Shown here: positions 34,090-45,611 of the stretch, one piece after another
Numbering within the stretch: the first letter of the stretch is position 1
Layout: each line of letters begins with the position of its first letter
Assembly (NCBI GenBank): GCA_003693705.1
Contig: RBZT01000419.1
Location: forward strand, 62,001 to 126,000
Reading direction: 5' to 3'
DNA: 64,000 nucleotides
DNA from: Polymyxa betae
Lineage: Eukaryota > Endomyxa > Phytomyxea > Plasmodiophorida > Plasmodiophoridae
Position numbers and translations under genes: made by a program
Notes under the pieces: generated by a model
Databases searched by the model: none
The model's input: the letters and a program-made list of their open reading frames with translations, nothing else
What the model was told of the DNA's origin: nothing

Positions 34090-35205
34090 ATGAAGAAGAG
34101 AGCAAGAGCCGAAATCGCTGAGCTTGACCAGCAAAAACGAGCCGTTCATGTTGCGCTTTTTGTTTTTCAGAAAGTTCGGCCAAGGTTGATTTTGTTTCAT
34201 TCTCTTCAGCAAAACATGTTTATGATCCCGACCAAGAAGGTTGATGTACCAAAAAATACTCTGAAAGCAGCTGTTGAAGCTCTTCTAGAATTCCATATCC
34301 CCCACTATATCGTCGATGACTTCAAAGAAAGGTGCTCTCAAGATCATTTGCGAACTCAACATCAACATTCGAATGATACAATACTATTTCATCCAGTGCA
34401 TTCTTTTGCTTTAGAACTGATTCTGTCCAATTATGAAGGACAGGTTGAGTTTCTTGACATCATTGATTTGATTGCTCCTTCACGAGAAACACTGCTTCAC
34501 CAAATTCTTCAATCTCAATTGAATGCATTACGACATGTGGCATTAAAATCTACATTAATAACTGGTCTGTCGCCTGCAACGACAGCAAAGTCATATGTAC
34601 GCTCACAAATCGCCCAGATTGAGACTTTGGACTACGAGCATTATTCCATTCTGCCAACGTACATTCTACCACAGTCATCGCAACGATATGTTCTTGTTCA
34701 ATCTCTACCAGGTGATGGCACATTGGATCTCATCGGTTCGTGGCGCACAGATTCATTTTCTAAATGCATGGAACTGGATCCCAGACATATTTATTATCGA
34801 ACCCATGGATCCCACCACCAATATATCTGGCTGTCAATGTATCGATCGATCATCCTGGAAATGTCGGTGTTCACCTCATCAACGTTCAAATGGGAGCCTC
34901 GACTTCAGTGGATTCGGTTTCCAGAGCTACTTGCTTACTGTCAAGGAAGCAGGTCGCCTAGGAAACCAGGGCATTTCATGACTATCGAAGGGAACTATGT
35001 GGCTTGCCGCCTTACGAATCGATTGTATGAGTTGTTTCGCGATGCCGATTTAACAGGAAAGATGTTGTGTTCACTCCCGCCTGCATCCATGCCCCAACGA
35101 ATCGAGTCCCCAGTAACGACTCCAAATATGATGCTAACGATGGCGGTGACAACTTTGGGTACAGTGGCTATCCGTTCTTTCATAAATACTGTCTTAAACA
35201 TTTAA
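34090..35205 (+). CDS. Unknown protein, 371 residues
   Basis: A long single frame starting at ATG 34090 with a basic N-terminus. It has alternating helices and strands without a motif I can place: KNTLKAAVEALLEFHIPHY, FALELILSNYEGQVEFLDII and RFPELLAYCQGSR. A hydrophobic C-terminal tail (MLTMAVTTLGTVAIRSFINT) may be a tail anchor. Other frames are also open over 34595-34981, so a short intron could shift the true frame in the middle. There is no nearby gene suggesting a role. Confidence 0.5.
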   Translation: MKKRARAEIAELDQQKRAVHVALFVFQKVRPRLILFHSLQQNMFMIPTKKVDVPKNTLKAAVEALLEFHIPHYIVDDFKERCSQDHLRTQHQHSNDTILFHPVHSFALELILSNYEGQVEFLDIIDLIAPSRETLLHQILQSQLNALRHVALKSTLITGLSPATTAKSYVRSQIAQIETLDYEHYSILPTYILPQSSQRYVLVQSLPGDGTLDLIGSWRTDSFSKCMELDPRHIYYRTHGSHHQYIWLSMYRSIILEMSVFTSSTFKWEPRLQWIRFPELLAYCQGSRSPRKPGHFMTIEGNYVACRLTNRLYELFRDADLTGKMLCSLPPASMPQRIESPVTTPNMMLTMAVTTLGTVAIRSFINTVLNI

Positions 35206-36802
35206 GTTGATAAACATTTATTGATTCAGTTGTGGTTCTTGTAATTGCCTTGATGTTGTAACGAAACAAAACCTTGTACGCGAAGACAGATTTCTTATTA
35301 ATGCTGGTATAAACTGTCCAATCGCACGGAAGCTCTCATCATAATACGTTCACATCAGTACTTCTAATCCCCAGAGAGACTCGTATTGTAAAACGTGTAA
35401 ATCGTAGTGAAATCGAATTCTAATAAAGAGCCTTCACAACTTTCCAGCGAGCCCGATTCACTCATACGTCAGAACATGCCCCAATGTTGGTTTTCATTCG
35501 AAGCTATTAAGACAGTTGATCTACGTGATGTAACAAAGACTCTTCCAGCCTGACATCGTCCTCCACCATGATGAAGAATACAGCTAGGTCGCTGCTGACT
35601 GCTGTAAATTATGGGTTTTGTAGATTCACGTTCAGAAGTATTCATTACCTTCGATAACACTAGGGTAGTCAAGATTCTGTGTCGAGCGCTATTTCACAGG
35701 CTCGTTTGAATCACCATAGCTTTCTAGCAAGCCTCTAGCTCCGGGAATGATTCAGCTAAAGTTAGCCGAAGTTGCCGGTTTATTAGGAATTCAGAATATC
35801 GGATTCTTAAAAAGTAATTCGTTTTTTAACCGGGATTCCCGTTCTCTTCCCGTCATCAACTATGTTCGTGAATATAATTTCCGGGTCTGAGGAGACGACA
35901 GGTTCATACCATAATTTTGATGACAGAATTGGGTTCAACTGTGATTATCTTGTCCTATAACTGATCCAGCAACGGTATCAGACGTAATGATTAGCTGTAG
36001 GTATATAAAAAGCATATCGGTACTGGTGTAATGGTGGATGAATGAAAGCAACGCATGGTCGTCAATCGGGAAGCTACTCCAGCCTGGTTCCGTTTGTCGA
36101 TTGTGTTCTGCATTATTGAATGCTTCCAGAAATCCAGGAACAACGTATTATCTCATTAAGGCATTCAATGTCCTGTTAGGATCACATATCTTGGTAGATG
36201 CGGCATGGCCCGAATTGATGAGTAATACACAAGTTATCAGTTAACCGATTGATGACTTGTAAGCCAATCGTCAAAGAGGTTGTACTCCTATCAAGGATTC
36301 CTTCAACTGGGCGCGTAGCTCTGAACGTCTTCAATCCCGTAAATATTCGTACCAGATCACTTATGTCCAACAGGCATCCCGAGAATGCAGGAGTAATATC
36401 AGATTATAAAGGTATCCATCATCATTGTGAGGGAAAACTGGTCATCACGAGCTACCGGGCTTATAGAAATCGATCGTTGACCAGCGCTGGGGTGCTACAG
36501 TATCAACAGCGTTGATCAGGTTGTCCACAAGATGGATAGAATTTACTAGAATGCAAGCTGCTAACTGTATGACAATTTACTTCAGTCGGCCCCAAATTAT
36601 CGGTGGCTGATGTCGCAAGGTTAAAGAAGGCAAGTTAAATATCATCCTATTGTGATCTTCTGACCAACTTACATGAATGTGATGGCGGTTAAAGGGCTCA
36701 GCTGAATTAGTGTGCAGCGAGATACGTCCGGAGGCTATAAGTGGGCTCGATAATGTATTTCTGTTTTCTTAGACGATATGGAACACGGATCGCTATTGCT
36801 AA

Positions 36803-36868
36803 CCTGAAATCGATACTTCCATTAACAGTCTATTTCCTGAAATCTGATACTCCCATTTACACCCTATT
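36803..36868. repeat. Two-copy 33-bp tandem repeat
   Basis: Two adjacent imperfect copies both begin CCTGAAATC and end near CTATT, with roughly 80 percent identity by eye. No coding role is seen. Confidence 0.5.
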
Positions 36869-37031
36869 CATTTGATGACAGAAATACATCTGACTTTCGG
36901 CAGCAGAACGCAGAGCGGAATCAGCCCTGCCATATGTCTTAGATCACCTCCTGAGACTATCAAAAGTAAATCGTGGATTCGGTAGACTTTTCCACAGAAA
37001 ACGGGATGTGTGGTACATTCCAGACTGCAGT

Positions 37032-37157
37032 TTATCCTTGAGGCAGAATCTGGAACAGGTCTGCTGTCAAAAATCTGGTTAAAAACGACAGCGAAAGTGC
37101 CCCCAATGCAACACTAATCAAAATGAAGAAGCCTTTACGGTCCTGAAGCCATCTCAT
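37032..37157 (-). pseudogene. Possible ABCG membrane-segment remnant
   Basis: A 41-residue minus-strand frame begins MRWLQDRKGFFILISVALGA. The QDRxGxxFxxxS pattern resembles the second membrane helix entry of ABCG transporters. No ATP-binding domain or further membrane exons could be found beside it, so at most it is a fragment. Confidence 0.2.
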
Positions 37158-37270
37158 GTTATGAGACCTCTTACACAATATTCACTTGCTGACTCTGACA
37201 GTTTCTGTCGCTGGAATCTAGATTTCTCGGGGAGCCTTTAAGTCATATTGCAAATGCGGCGAATGTTGGT

Positions 37271-37531
37271 TCGAGAACTTGGAGCTAAGCCCTAGGTCCG
37301 GCGATGTGACATCATGACAATTCGATTGCAATCAATTTGCAAGAATGGGGTTTGACAACCCCCCCCCCCTAGCACATCATTGACGGGGGGTTATATAGGG
37401 TCTCTATCAAGCCGATATGTCGAACTTGGAGTTAGGCCCAAGGCCAGGCAGTGTCATTTCATGACAGGAGACAGCAGTCAATTTCAAGTGAATGACGCGT
37501 GAGGTAAACCCTTTCAGCACTTCACTGACTT
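37271..37531. repeat. Two diverged direct repeats of about 110 bp
   Basis: Blocks starting at 37271 and 37420 share GAACTTGGAG, a CATGACA core, a TCAATTT segment and a final CACTGAC/CATTGAC in the same order. Between them is a G-rich spacer. They lie 115-370 bp upstream of the glycosyltransferase gene and could be a duplicated promoter block or an old tandem duplication. Confidence 0.45.
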
Positions 37532-37645
37532 AGACTAGGGTTTTCATCATTCTGAAATGAACTGTAACCTCCCTTAATGTAACTTTAGGCTTGTGCTTAT
37601 GAACAGCGGGGACTCTAGTTTAGGGTTTCTTCTGCACATCTGCAA

Positions 37646-38868
37646 ATGAAACCGATTATGAAGCGATACTGCCTGACACCACTCAGGGCCATTATAGCTC
37701 TGGTCATTTTTTTTCTGACCTTTACCACAACGACACTCTTCTATATCATACAGTTTGAAGTTCGCCAGGACAAAGATATCCTATCAGCAGCGGTTCCCCG
37801 CCAACCAGCTCTGACTTTGCTGACGTTTGCGTCCCATCAGGCGAGAACTGCCAGCGCCCCTAATTTATTCGCTAACTGTATTCCAGGCTGACTTCTTATG
37901 TCGTCTGCTGACATCTGCTGTACTCAATGGAATCTCAGTAAAGGTGCTTGGTTATGATAATAACCGCAAGGATCCGTTGTTTCGCAAGGTCACCATGACT
38001 TTAGCAGAACTGTACAGAACCAATTATGCTAGCTATTCAGTTTAATATCGGCTTAGGAAAAAACGGCAACCAGATGAAATCATCATGTTTGTTGATGCAT
38101 TTGATGTCGTTATAGTAATTGAGATTGTTCTGTCTATTGACATCTTGTTTGACTGTTTTAAGACGGGAAATGCTGAAACGATCGTATCTGAGTTCCTGCA
38201 GACCAAATCAGATGTCGTGTTTGCTGCAGAAAAAGGATGCTGGCCTTTTATGGATGGTCGACCAGAAGGAGAATATATCTGCCAGCAAAAGTATCCCGAA
38301 TCTCCTACGCCATATCGTAATTTGTTTTCCTTACTGTGTTTTTCCATGTTTGAAACATTTATCTATTTTAATGCCAAAGTTAATTGATAATCTGAAGGAT
38401 ATTTGAATTCCGGCGCATGGATTGGGTACGCGCATGCTGCTGTTAAAGCATTTGAGGAAATGATGGCATTACCTGAAGCTGAAAAACGTGCTATTGATCA
38501 AGAACTTGCTTCAATTGTGTTCTTAAATAATCAAGCATCGATCACTTTGGACTACCATACTCGAATTTTTCAGTGTGTGCACTTGAGCGCAAACGACCTG
38601 CAATTCCAGCGCAGAGGTGGACGTACAGTTGTCTATAATCAGATTACAAAGATATAGTGGGTTGATGCGATTATGTTTGGCTTCTCTAAATGTTTGTAGT
38701 CCTCCAATTCTACATTTCAACGGAAATGGAAAAGAAGTACAAGAATACTACCACGAGCGGCTGGGACTTATTAGCCCAAGGCGGTCAGACATCCAAAAGA
38801 TCCAATCAACATCTGCTGATTTGGTTGATGGAGTCGTCTATTCTGATATTTGCCCAAAGTTTCATTGA
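37646..38868 (+). CDS. PLOD-type glycosyltransferase (lysyl-hydroxylase glucosyltransferase domain), type II membrane
   Basis: Six exons (37646-37840, 37887-38011, 38057-38114, 38163-38316, 38398-38656, 38700-38868) give 319 residues. A basic start and hydrophobic residues 16-36 (IIALVIFFLTFTTTTLFYII) form a signal anchor. The rest matches the N-terminal glycosyltransferase domain of procollagen lysyl hydroxylases: LTLLTFASHQAD, MFVDAFDVV (the metal-binding DxxD motif), VVFAAEKGCWP, YLNSGAWIGYA, LDYHTRIFQ and PPILHFNGNG. In animals this domain glucosylates galactosyl-hydroxylysine in the ER. Here the C-terminal dioxygenase domain is absent and the enzyme stands alone. The first intron (37841-37886) appears to be GC-AG. 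Its acceptor substrate is unknown; relatives also occur in protists and giant viruses. Confidence 0.82.
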
Positions 38869-39294
38869 AACATTTAATCACTGTAATAGATCGTTTTGCA
38901 ATAGGACAAATTGGAGTCTGTCTTTAGCTTTATACTTGTGCAGCAGATTACCAACCAAAGCATTCCTTGAGAGAATGAGCTAGCATTCTTTACTTTAAAA
39001 AGCAATTCGCCATAAAACACAAGCTTTCATTCACCCTTTTAAAATTAACAGCAAACTTAGTTACAAATTAGGATTTGAAATTTCGTTCCTAAATCCAGGT
39101 TTGCGTTCCCGTTAATGACCGAAACCGACACTAAACCGTCACCACATCACTGCATCAGATATGAAATGCTCGAGTGCATGCAGACGTTACAGGTCTGACC
39201 GCGATCATTTCCAGACATCAACTTTTTTTAAATAAATAGTTTCAGCGTGATCTATGAAGAGATCGTCAGATTGCCTTCTGCGCAGTCCGGCACA

Positions 39295-40224
39295 ATGCCG
39301 AAGCGGCCAAGGTCGCCCTCGTCGTCTTCGGACCCGGCTACCGACAAACGACAGCACTGGTCGCTAGGTGCTGCCGAAACTAATCGCAGTCTCTATGCCG
39401 AGTTACCGGCGGTTTTCATCGCAAACGATCCGGTGCCGACAACTGGGTCGGTGCCGGCGTTAGTGTCGTCTCTGGTCGCCAACGATTATGCTCTTCGTTC
39501 GGCCCAGGACAAGATCGAGAATAAACATCTGTTGCTAGAGACGGCAATTCGCGATCGGTCTGCGGCCCAGCTGGAGAGACAAACGGCCCGTACGCTTCTG
39601 ACTGATAATCGCATTTTGAGCGGGCGGCAGCTGAAGCGGCGCGGTTTCACTAAAATCGATCACAGCAGCATCTCATATGATCTGTTCCGGTCTTTGAACC
39701 AGATCTGGGTCCAGTATTTCGATGATGTTATAAATTCATCAACCAAGTAAGTCGTTGATTGGAGCCGCGATCACGACCGTTTTAGTTTTGTTCGAAGGTT
39801 TGTTAACCTGTTTGCTATTCACGATTGGAATTGTTTCCGAAGTGGCAGTCCTGGACTTAGCGACATTTTGTAGTCGTGAGATCCTGCAAAGCAAATTGTT
39901 GAAGACCGATTTGCACGGTGCCGTACTTGGCGTCGTCCGCAGTCGTAATCCGGGCCTGATCGGGCAGCGCGGGATCGTCTTCAAAGAAACTCAATACACG
40001 TTCGAGATTGTCACGAAGACGAACGCCACCAAAGGTACTTTGTTGGGCCCGATGTCGATGTCTGGAACTAACTCCTTCCTGTAGTGATCCCTAAAGAGCA
40101 TTCCGTCTTTGGGTTGGTCCACCGCGGTCATCTTTTGCAGATTTTTGGCAACAATTTCCTATACCGCCCTAGCGAGCGCTCGGCCAAGAAATACAAAGCG
40201 CATGGAACATCGCTTATTCTGTAG
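39295..40224 (+). CDS. POP4: RNase P/MRP subunit POP4 (Rpp29)
   Basis: Three exons (39295-39746, 39874-40034, 40085-40224) give 250 residues. The N-terminal part is polar and helical with a basic start (PKRPRSPSSSS). The C-terminal 90 residues carry the Rpp29/UPF0086 Sm-like barrel: KLLKTDLHGAVLGVVRSRNP, GLIGQRGIVFKETQYTFEIV, KVIPKEHSVFGLV and NFLYRPSERSAKKYKAHGTS. The last motif is nearly invariant in the family. The protein is a core subunit of RNase P (5' tRNA processing) and RNase MRP (rRNA processing) in the nucleus. The start is the ATG after a GTG-led extension. The first intron's acceptor at 39873 was chosen because it restores phase and the KLLKTDLHG context. Confidence 0.9.
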
Positions 40225-40598
40225 GCTGGTATCTATCTTCGAGATCAGCTATACCATTATCTGCATGAGTCCAGACTCATGTGCGGCTGCTCGCCGTGTT
40301 TGATCGCCCAGCACTGATGCGCTACAATTCGGTTGTCGCTTCTCAGCGTCGAACCTTTTCGCTGTGATTAATAAAACTAACCGTTTCGTCTGCCTTATTA
40401 CGGTTTGCTAACATAGCTCGAAACCAATCTTGATCGTTCCTCTGCTGTGCTGTGTGCGTTGCAATTTGCAAATGAGGAATGGGAAAAGGATTTTAAGTAG
40501 CGGAGTGCGTGGCGGACAATGGGACACAACATCTTTGATTCGTCGTCGTTATCGTTGAGCCGACTGTCGGCCCCAGTGATCGGGCGGTTCAGATCGGA

Positions 40599-43500
40599 AT
40601 GGATTCAAGTCTGTATGACGATTTCGGCAACTATATCGGGCCGGACCTAAGCAGCTCCGATTCCGCATCAGATGACGAGGCGCCCGTCCCGATTGCGGAC
40701 GCACCAGCTTCCATGCAAGTCGATGAAGACGAGCGCAATGGCGGTCAGTTAGTCGAACGGAATGAAAGTCATCAGGTAAAAATCTATATTTGAAGCTCAA
40801 CGTCATTTTGTTCTGTTACAAATTTGTTGATGTTTGCGAGCGGTTCTGTTTGTAGCAAGTTTTAGAACAAGAATCACACTGGGTTTCTGTTCAGTTTACT
40901 CTTTTATTAAGCCAATTCGTAATTTGCTTAAATGGGCGGGAATAGGCTGTGCTGTACCACGACAAACAGTACTTCCCGTCTGTCGAAGAACTGTATCCCG
41001 GTGTTGAGACGCTCGTCCAAGATGAAGATACACAGCCGCTGGAGACACCCATCATCGCCCCCATTAAAGTGGCAAATTTCGAAGTTCAGGACGCCGACGC
41101 TGTCCAGCAGACCACATTTGAATGGAAATTCCTTACAGGTTCGTTAACGCAATCCGTTTGACATCCGAACAGCGCAGATTGAATTTTCCACAATTGTTAT
41201 CAAATGGATTGAGTTGATTTCTGTTTGTCCAATTGGGTTTCGTTCTTTGAATCAATTCTTGCATCATGGGCTTGGCAGATGTTAAACATTCTTCGCCCGA
41301 GCAGAGTTCATATTCCTGTTAGCATTAGCTTATGAGACTCGCAGGTCTGATGGACTATCCATCATTGATTCGGAATGTGGCTTTGATCGGTCATCTGCAT
41401 CATGGCAAGACCTCTTTCATGGACATGCTGGTCCGTGAGACACATCAACGCTTTTGGGATCCCAACGTCCAGACAAGATTTACTGATACTCGCAAAGGTC
41501 AGCTATCGTCTTAATCTTACTCACAATATCATTTCTTTTGACAAGTCGTTACGCTCTCAGATTTCTTCAACTCGGCTTTTTGTCTCTTTTGCTTTCAGAC
41601 GTGAAGTTGTATCGAGCATTTGTTGTTGATTTTTATTGGATTTTGAGAAGTCTATTGGTAGATGAACAAGAAAGACAGCTGTCCATCAAGGCTGTACCAA
41701 TGTCCCTTATTCTGCAATCACTTCGTGACAAATCGCATCTGCTAAATATAATGGATTGCCCGGGTCATGTCAACTTTAGTGATGAAGTATCAGCTTCGCT
41801 ACGCCTTGCTGATGGCGCCGTCGTCATTGTGGATGCAGTAGAGGGCGTCATGATCCAGACAGAGCGCGCCCTAAACCACTCCATTCAGGTGAATTTCTCT
41901 TGTTTTTGCCTTTCCTGCTGCAATCTCCACTTTACCTTGTTTATGCTTCGCTTGTTCAGAAAGCCGCTCTCGCTATAATATTCTCATTTACGGTTTATCC
42001 TTTCTGAATCCCGTCTGTTCTTGGAACCGGATCCTTGATATCGTGTTCATCCGCCATTTCTTCTGTTTCGTTTGTCATTATATCAGAGCGCCATTCACTG
42101 TTTCGCCCAAGCATCTGATCGAACTCCATTCAGGAGAACGTTCCTATCGTGATCGTCATCAACAAGGTCGATCGTCTAATTCTGGAACTGAAACTGCCAC
42201 CTGCTGATGCCTATCACAAATTGGTTCACACAATTGAAGAGATCAACGTGATCCTTTCAAACAGTGGCTATCCACATCGTGTCTGTCCGTCAAGAGGCAA
42301 CGTCGTCTTCGCTTCGTCGCTCTATTCCTGGTCCGTCACGCTGTCCATCTCTCACCCGAGATGGTCGTGCTGATCCCTTGTCGTCAGGTGCTTCACGATC
42401 CAGTCGTTCACGACCCTATACGCGGCACGTCTCAACGGATCTCGCGGGTTTTCGACGTCGCAATTTGCGTCTCGGCTTTGGGGCGATTACTATTTCGATT
42501 CGGAATCGAACAAGATTGTTCGGCGACCATCAGAGACGGCCAAGACCAGGACCTTCGTCCAGTTCATTCTTGAGCCAATCTACAAGATTTACAGGTTCGC
42601 GAATATCCATCATTTTACATCGCCATTGTTATTCACTTCTTTTATCACTTTATTTTGTTGGAGACGACTATCCAGTTTACTGTGTTTCGTTCTGTATTGA
42701 ATGGATTGCCTTAGTCATGTTCTCGGGTCGGAACCTCGTGAGATTGAGCCATTTCTCGTTGAGCTTGGCATCTACCTCAAGAAGAAAGATCTCATGCTGG
42801 ATCCACGCCCGCTTCTGCGTCTTATCTTCTCGAAACTTCTCGGTCGATCGGCCGGCTTCGTCGATGCCGTCGTTGAACACATTCCGTCTCCGGTAAGCTT
42901 GTTCGATTTCGCACCTTTCGTTCAACCATCTGGCAATAGTTCGCTCTCAATCCTTTTATTTATCTTATAATCATTATAGGTTGCTGGTGCTAGGACGAAA
43001 GTTCAACATACTTATACGGGGGATTTAACTACAGAAGTTGGACGGAGTCTGATCGAATGCAATCCGGATGGTCCTCTCATGATCATGATCACCAAGCTGG
43101 TGCCTCGCTCAGACGGCTCTGTCTTCGACGCATATGGTCGTGTAATGAGCGGGACCGTTCGCGTTGGTGATGCCGTTCAGGTCCTTCGAGCAGGCTATAC
43201 GTTAGACGATCAGGAGGATATGAGCACCTGCAATATCTCACAGATTTGGGTACTTCTTCATCCTCTTTTTGTCGTCGTTTTTTGATTTTTTTATGTCCGA
43301 ATTCTTACACGATTGTTGTCATGTTTTTTTTTTAATCTGAAATATTTCTAATCTGTGTGGTGTCTGTATCATGCTTTGTGTCTGACCTTCAATCTCAGGT
43401 GTATGAAGCACGTTATCGTGTCAATATCAATCGAGTATGTGCTGGTAATTGGGCGCTGTTCGAAGGTCTCGATGCTGCTATCAGTAAAACGGCCACCATC

Positions 43501-45300
43501 ACCACCTCTTCTGCTCAAGATGCTGAAATCTTCCGCCCATTAACGTCTGTCCTTGAAAGTCCCTATTCATCGCTTTCTTAACGCATTTGGTCCAGGTTTA
43601 ATACCATTGCTTGCGTTAAGATTGCTATCGAACCCATCAATCCATCCGAGTTACCAAAGATGTTGGACGCTTTGCGGAAGATCGCTAAATCGTATCCGTT
43701 AGCTCAGACGACAATCGAGGATTCTGGTGAACATATTATCATGGGTACTGGCGAGCTCTATCTTGATTGCATTCTTCACGATCTTCGTAGAATGTATTGC
43801 TGATAATGTATCATGTCATATTTCTCATCGGATTATGCTTTTTAGGTATGCTGATATTGAAATCAAAGTCGCCGATCCTGTATCATCGTTCTGTGAGACC
43901 GTCATTGATACGTCCTCGATTCGATGCTTTGCTGAGACACCCAATGGTATTATTTATTTGCCATTTTCGTTATGCAACATTTCGCGTTTATCCAATCTAA
44001 CAAATTCTAATCATGTCTCTCATCGCTTCTGTTTCTTATCTGGCTTCGCTTCAACGTGGTCACTGTATGGTATCTTATTTTGGTGCTGTGCAGCTAAATC
44101 GAAGCTAACGATGATTGCTGAACCGTTGGACACTGGTCTGGCCCAGGATATTGAATCTAGCAAGATCGATCTGAATGCAGATAAGAAGACTGTGGCGTCG
44201 TTTTTCCAGGTGCGTTCACCATATCCAATTGGCTTCTGTAAACGAAGTTGACCGGGTGTTTTTGACAGGATCGTTACGGCTGGGATGTGTTGGCAGCTCG
44301 CACTGTTTGGGCATTCGGCCCTGATAGCGACGGTCCCAATATTCTTATGGATGATACATTGGTGGACGAGGGCGAGAAACGGCTGCTGTATAGCGTGAAG
44401 CCATCAATTATTCAGGGATTTCAATGGGGAACTCGTGAAGGGCCTCTATGTGATGAACCTATTCGTAATGTGAAATTTAAAATTATTGATGCCGTCATTG
44501 CTGATCAAGCTATGCATCGAGGTATCTTGCTCACTCATTCTTTCATTCTCCCGATCGTTTTCCATGCATGCATTTTGTAGTGTTTCTTTCAGAAGAGCAG
44601 ATTTGCAACAATGTCTAATTGGCGTGTTACAGGTGCTGGTCAGATAATCCCTACTGCCAGACGTGTAGTTTATTCATCTTTTCTATTGGCAACACCTCGG
44701 CTTATGGAGCCCATCTACTCAGTACAGATCCAGACCCCAGCAGATTGTATCAGCGCGTAAGTCCCATTATAGCAACTTATTACTGGTGGCTCTGAAACAT
44801 GCTCCTCTTTAGAATCTATAAAGTATTGGCAAGACGTCGTGGTCATGTAACCAAAGAGCAACCGAAACCTGGAACACCGCTCTTTGACGTTCTTGCATTC
44901 GTTCCCGTCATCGATTCGTTCGGGTAAATCATCTGTTCACATTACTTTTACTATTGTGTCTAATATTGGGGGGTTTACTGATTTCGCGTTATTTGTACCA
45001 TTCGCCGAATACTCAGTACTGATAATTCTTATTTGCAGGTTCGAGACGGATCTACGAACTCACACACAGGGGCAGGCGTTCTGTCTGTCAGTATTTGATC
45101 ACTGGGAGATAGTTCCAGGTGATCCACTTGATAAGACGATCTCATTACATCCATTAGAGCCATCACCAGCTCCAGCCTTAGCTCGTGATTTCATGGTCAA
45201 GACTCGACGTCGTAAGGGGCTCAGTGAGGACGTCTCCATCAACAAATTCTTCGACAATCCCATGCTTTTAGAGCTTGCTCGGCAGCAACAAATCGTTTAA
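40599..45300 (+). CDS. EFTUD2: U5 snRNP GTPase SNU114 (EFTUD2)
   Basis: Sixteen exons from 40599 to 45300 were joined with correct phase at all 15 introns (51-245 bp), giving 970 residues against 972 in human EFTUD2. The start [17 protein letters not shown] and [20 protein letters not shown] are family signatures. GTPase motifs are G1 [12 protein letters not shown]3 [12 protein letters not shown] and G4 [12 protein letters not shown]2-like domains II-V follow, including [38 protein letters not shown] and the C-terminal [15 protein letters not shown] / [24 protein letters not shown]114 sits in the U5 snRNP with PRP8 and BRR2 and controls spliceosome activation and disassembly. G3 reads DCPGH rather than the usual DTPGH. 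Several introns here are longer than in the rest of the window. Confidence 0.96.
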
Positions 45301-45611
45301 CACAATCTGCGGCCTGTTAGTGCGGGCTCCATGGACGCCGTACCATCCCATCCACCATGGGCCAACACCACCGCTATCTGCAATAGGCCCCGGATCGCAT
45401 CGCTTCTACATAAAAAATTCCAGCTTAATAATGGTGTTAGCAATTACCGGTACCGAATGCGGTCGGTTGAGAGGAATGTCCAGTGGGCGCCGTACCGGCC
45501 CTGTATCCGGGGTCCGGAGCCCCCCACCACCCGTTTGTTTGGTGCCTCTTGGTCGTCACTTGTTCGTCATCTGGTTAGTTGATAGCCGGGGCGAATGCAA
45601 CGCCCATCGTT

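Larger units (their letters stand above)
35206..37645. other. Gene-poor region with short repeats
   Basis: About 2.4 kb with only scattered frames below 90 codons and many stops on both strands. It holds a 33-bp tandem pair (36803-36868), a pair of similar 110-bp blocks (37271 and 37420), a run of ten C residues near 37362-37371, and a short minus-strand frame resembling an ABCG membrane segment (37032-37157). It looks like decayed or intergenic DNA. Confidence 0.4.

Noticed and set aside
34595-34981. A 128-codon second frame within the 371-residue gene
   Set aside because: The main frame stays open over the whole length with a proper start. A frame change through a short intron is possible but unsupported.
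35206-37645. A full ABCG pseudogene on the minus strand
   Set aside because: Only one 41-residue segment resembles the family; no Walker motifs or further membrane segments could be read.
42264-42896. A 210-codon Arg/Ser-rich frame on the plus strand
   Set aside because: It overlaps exons 5-7 of SNU114 in another frame and crosses two introns; the SNU114 frame is strongly conserved.
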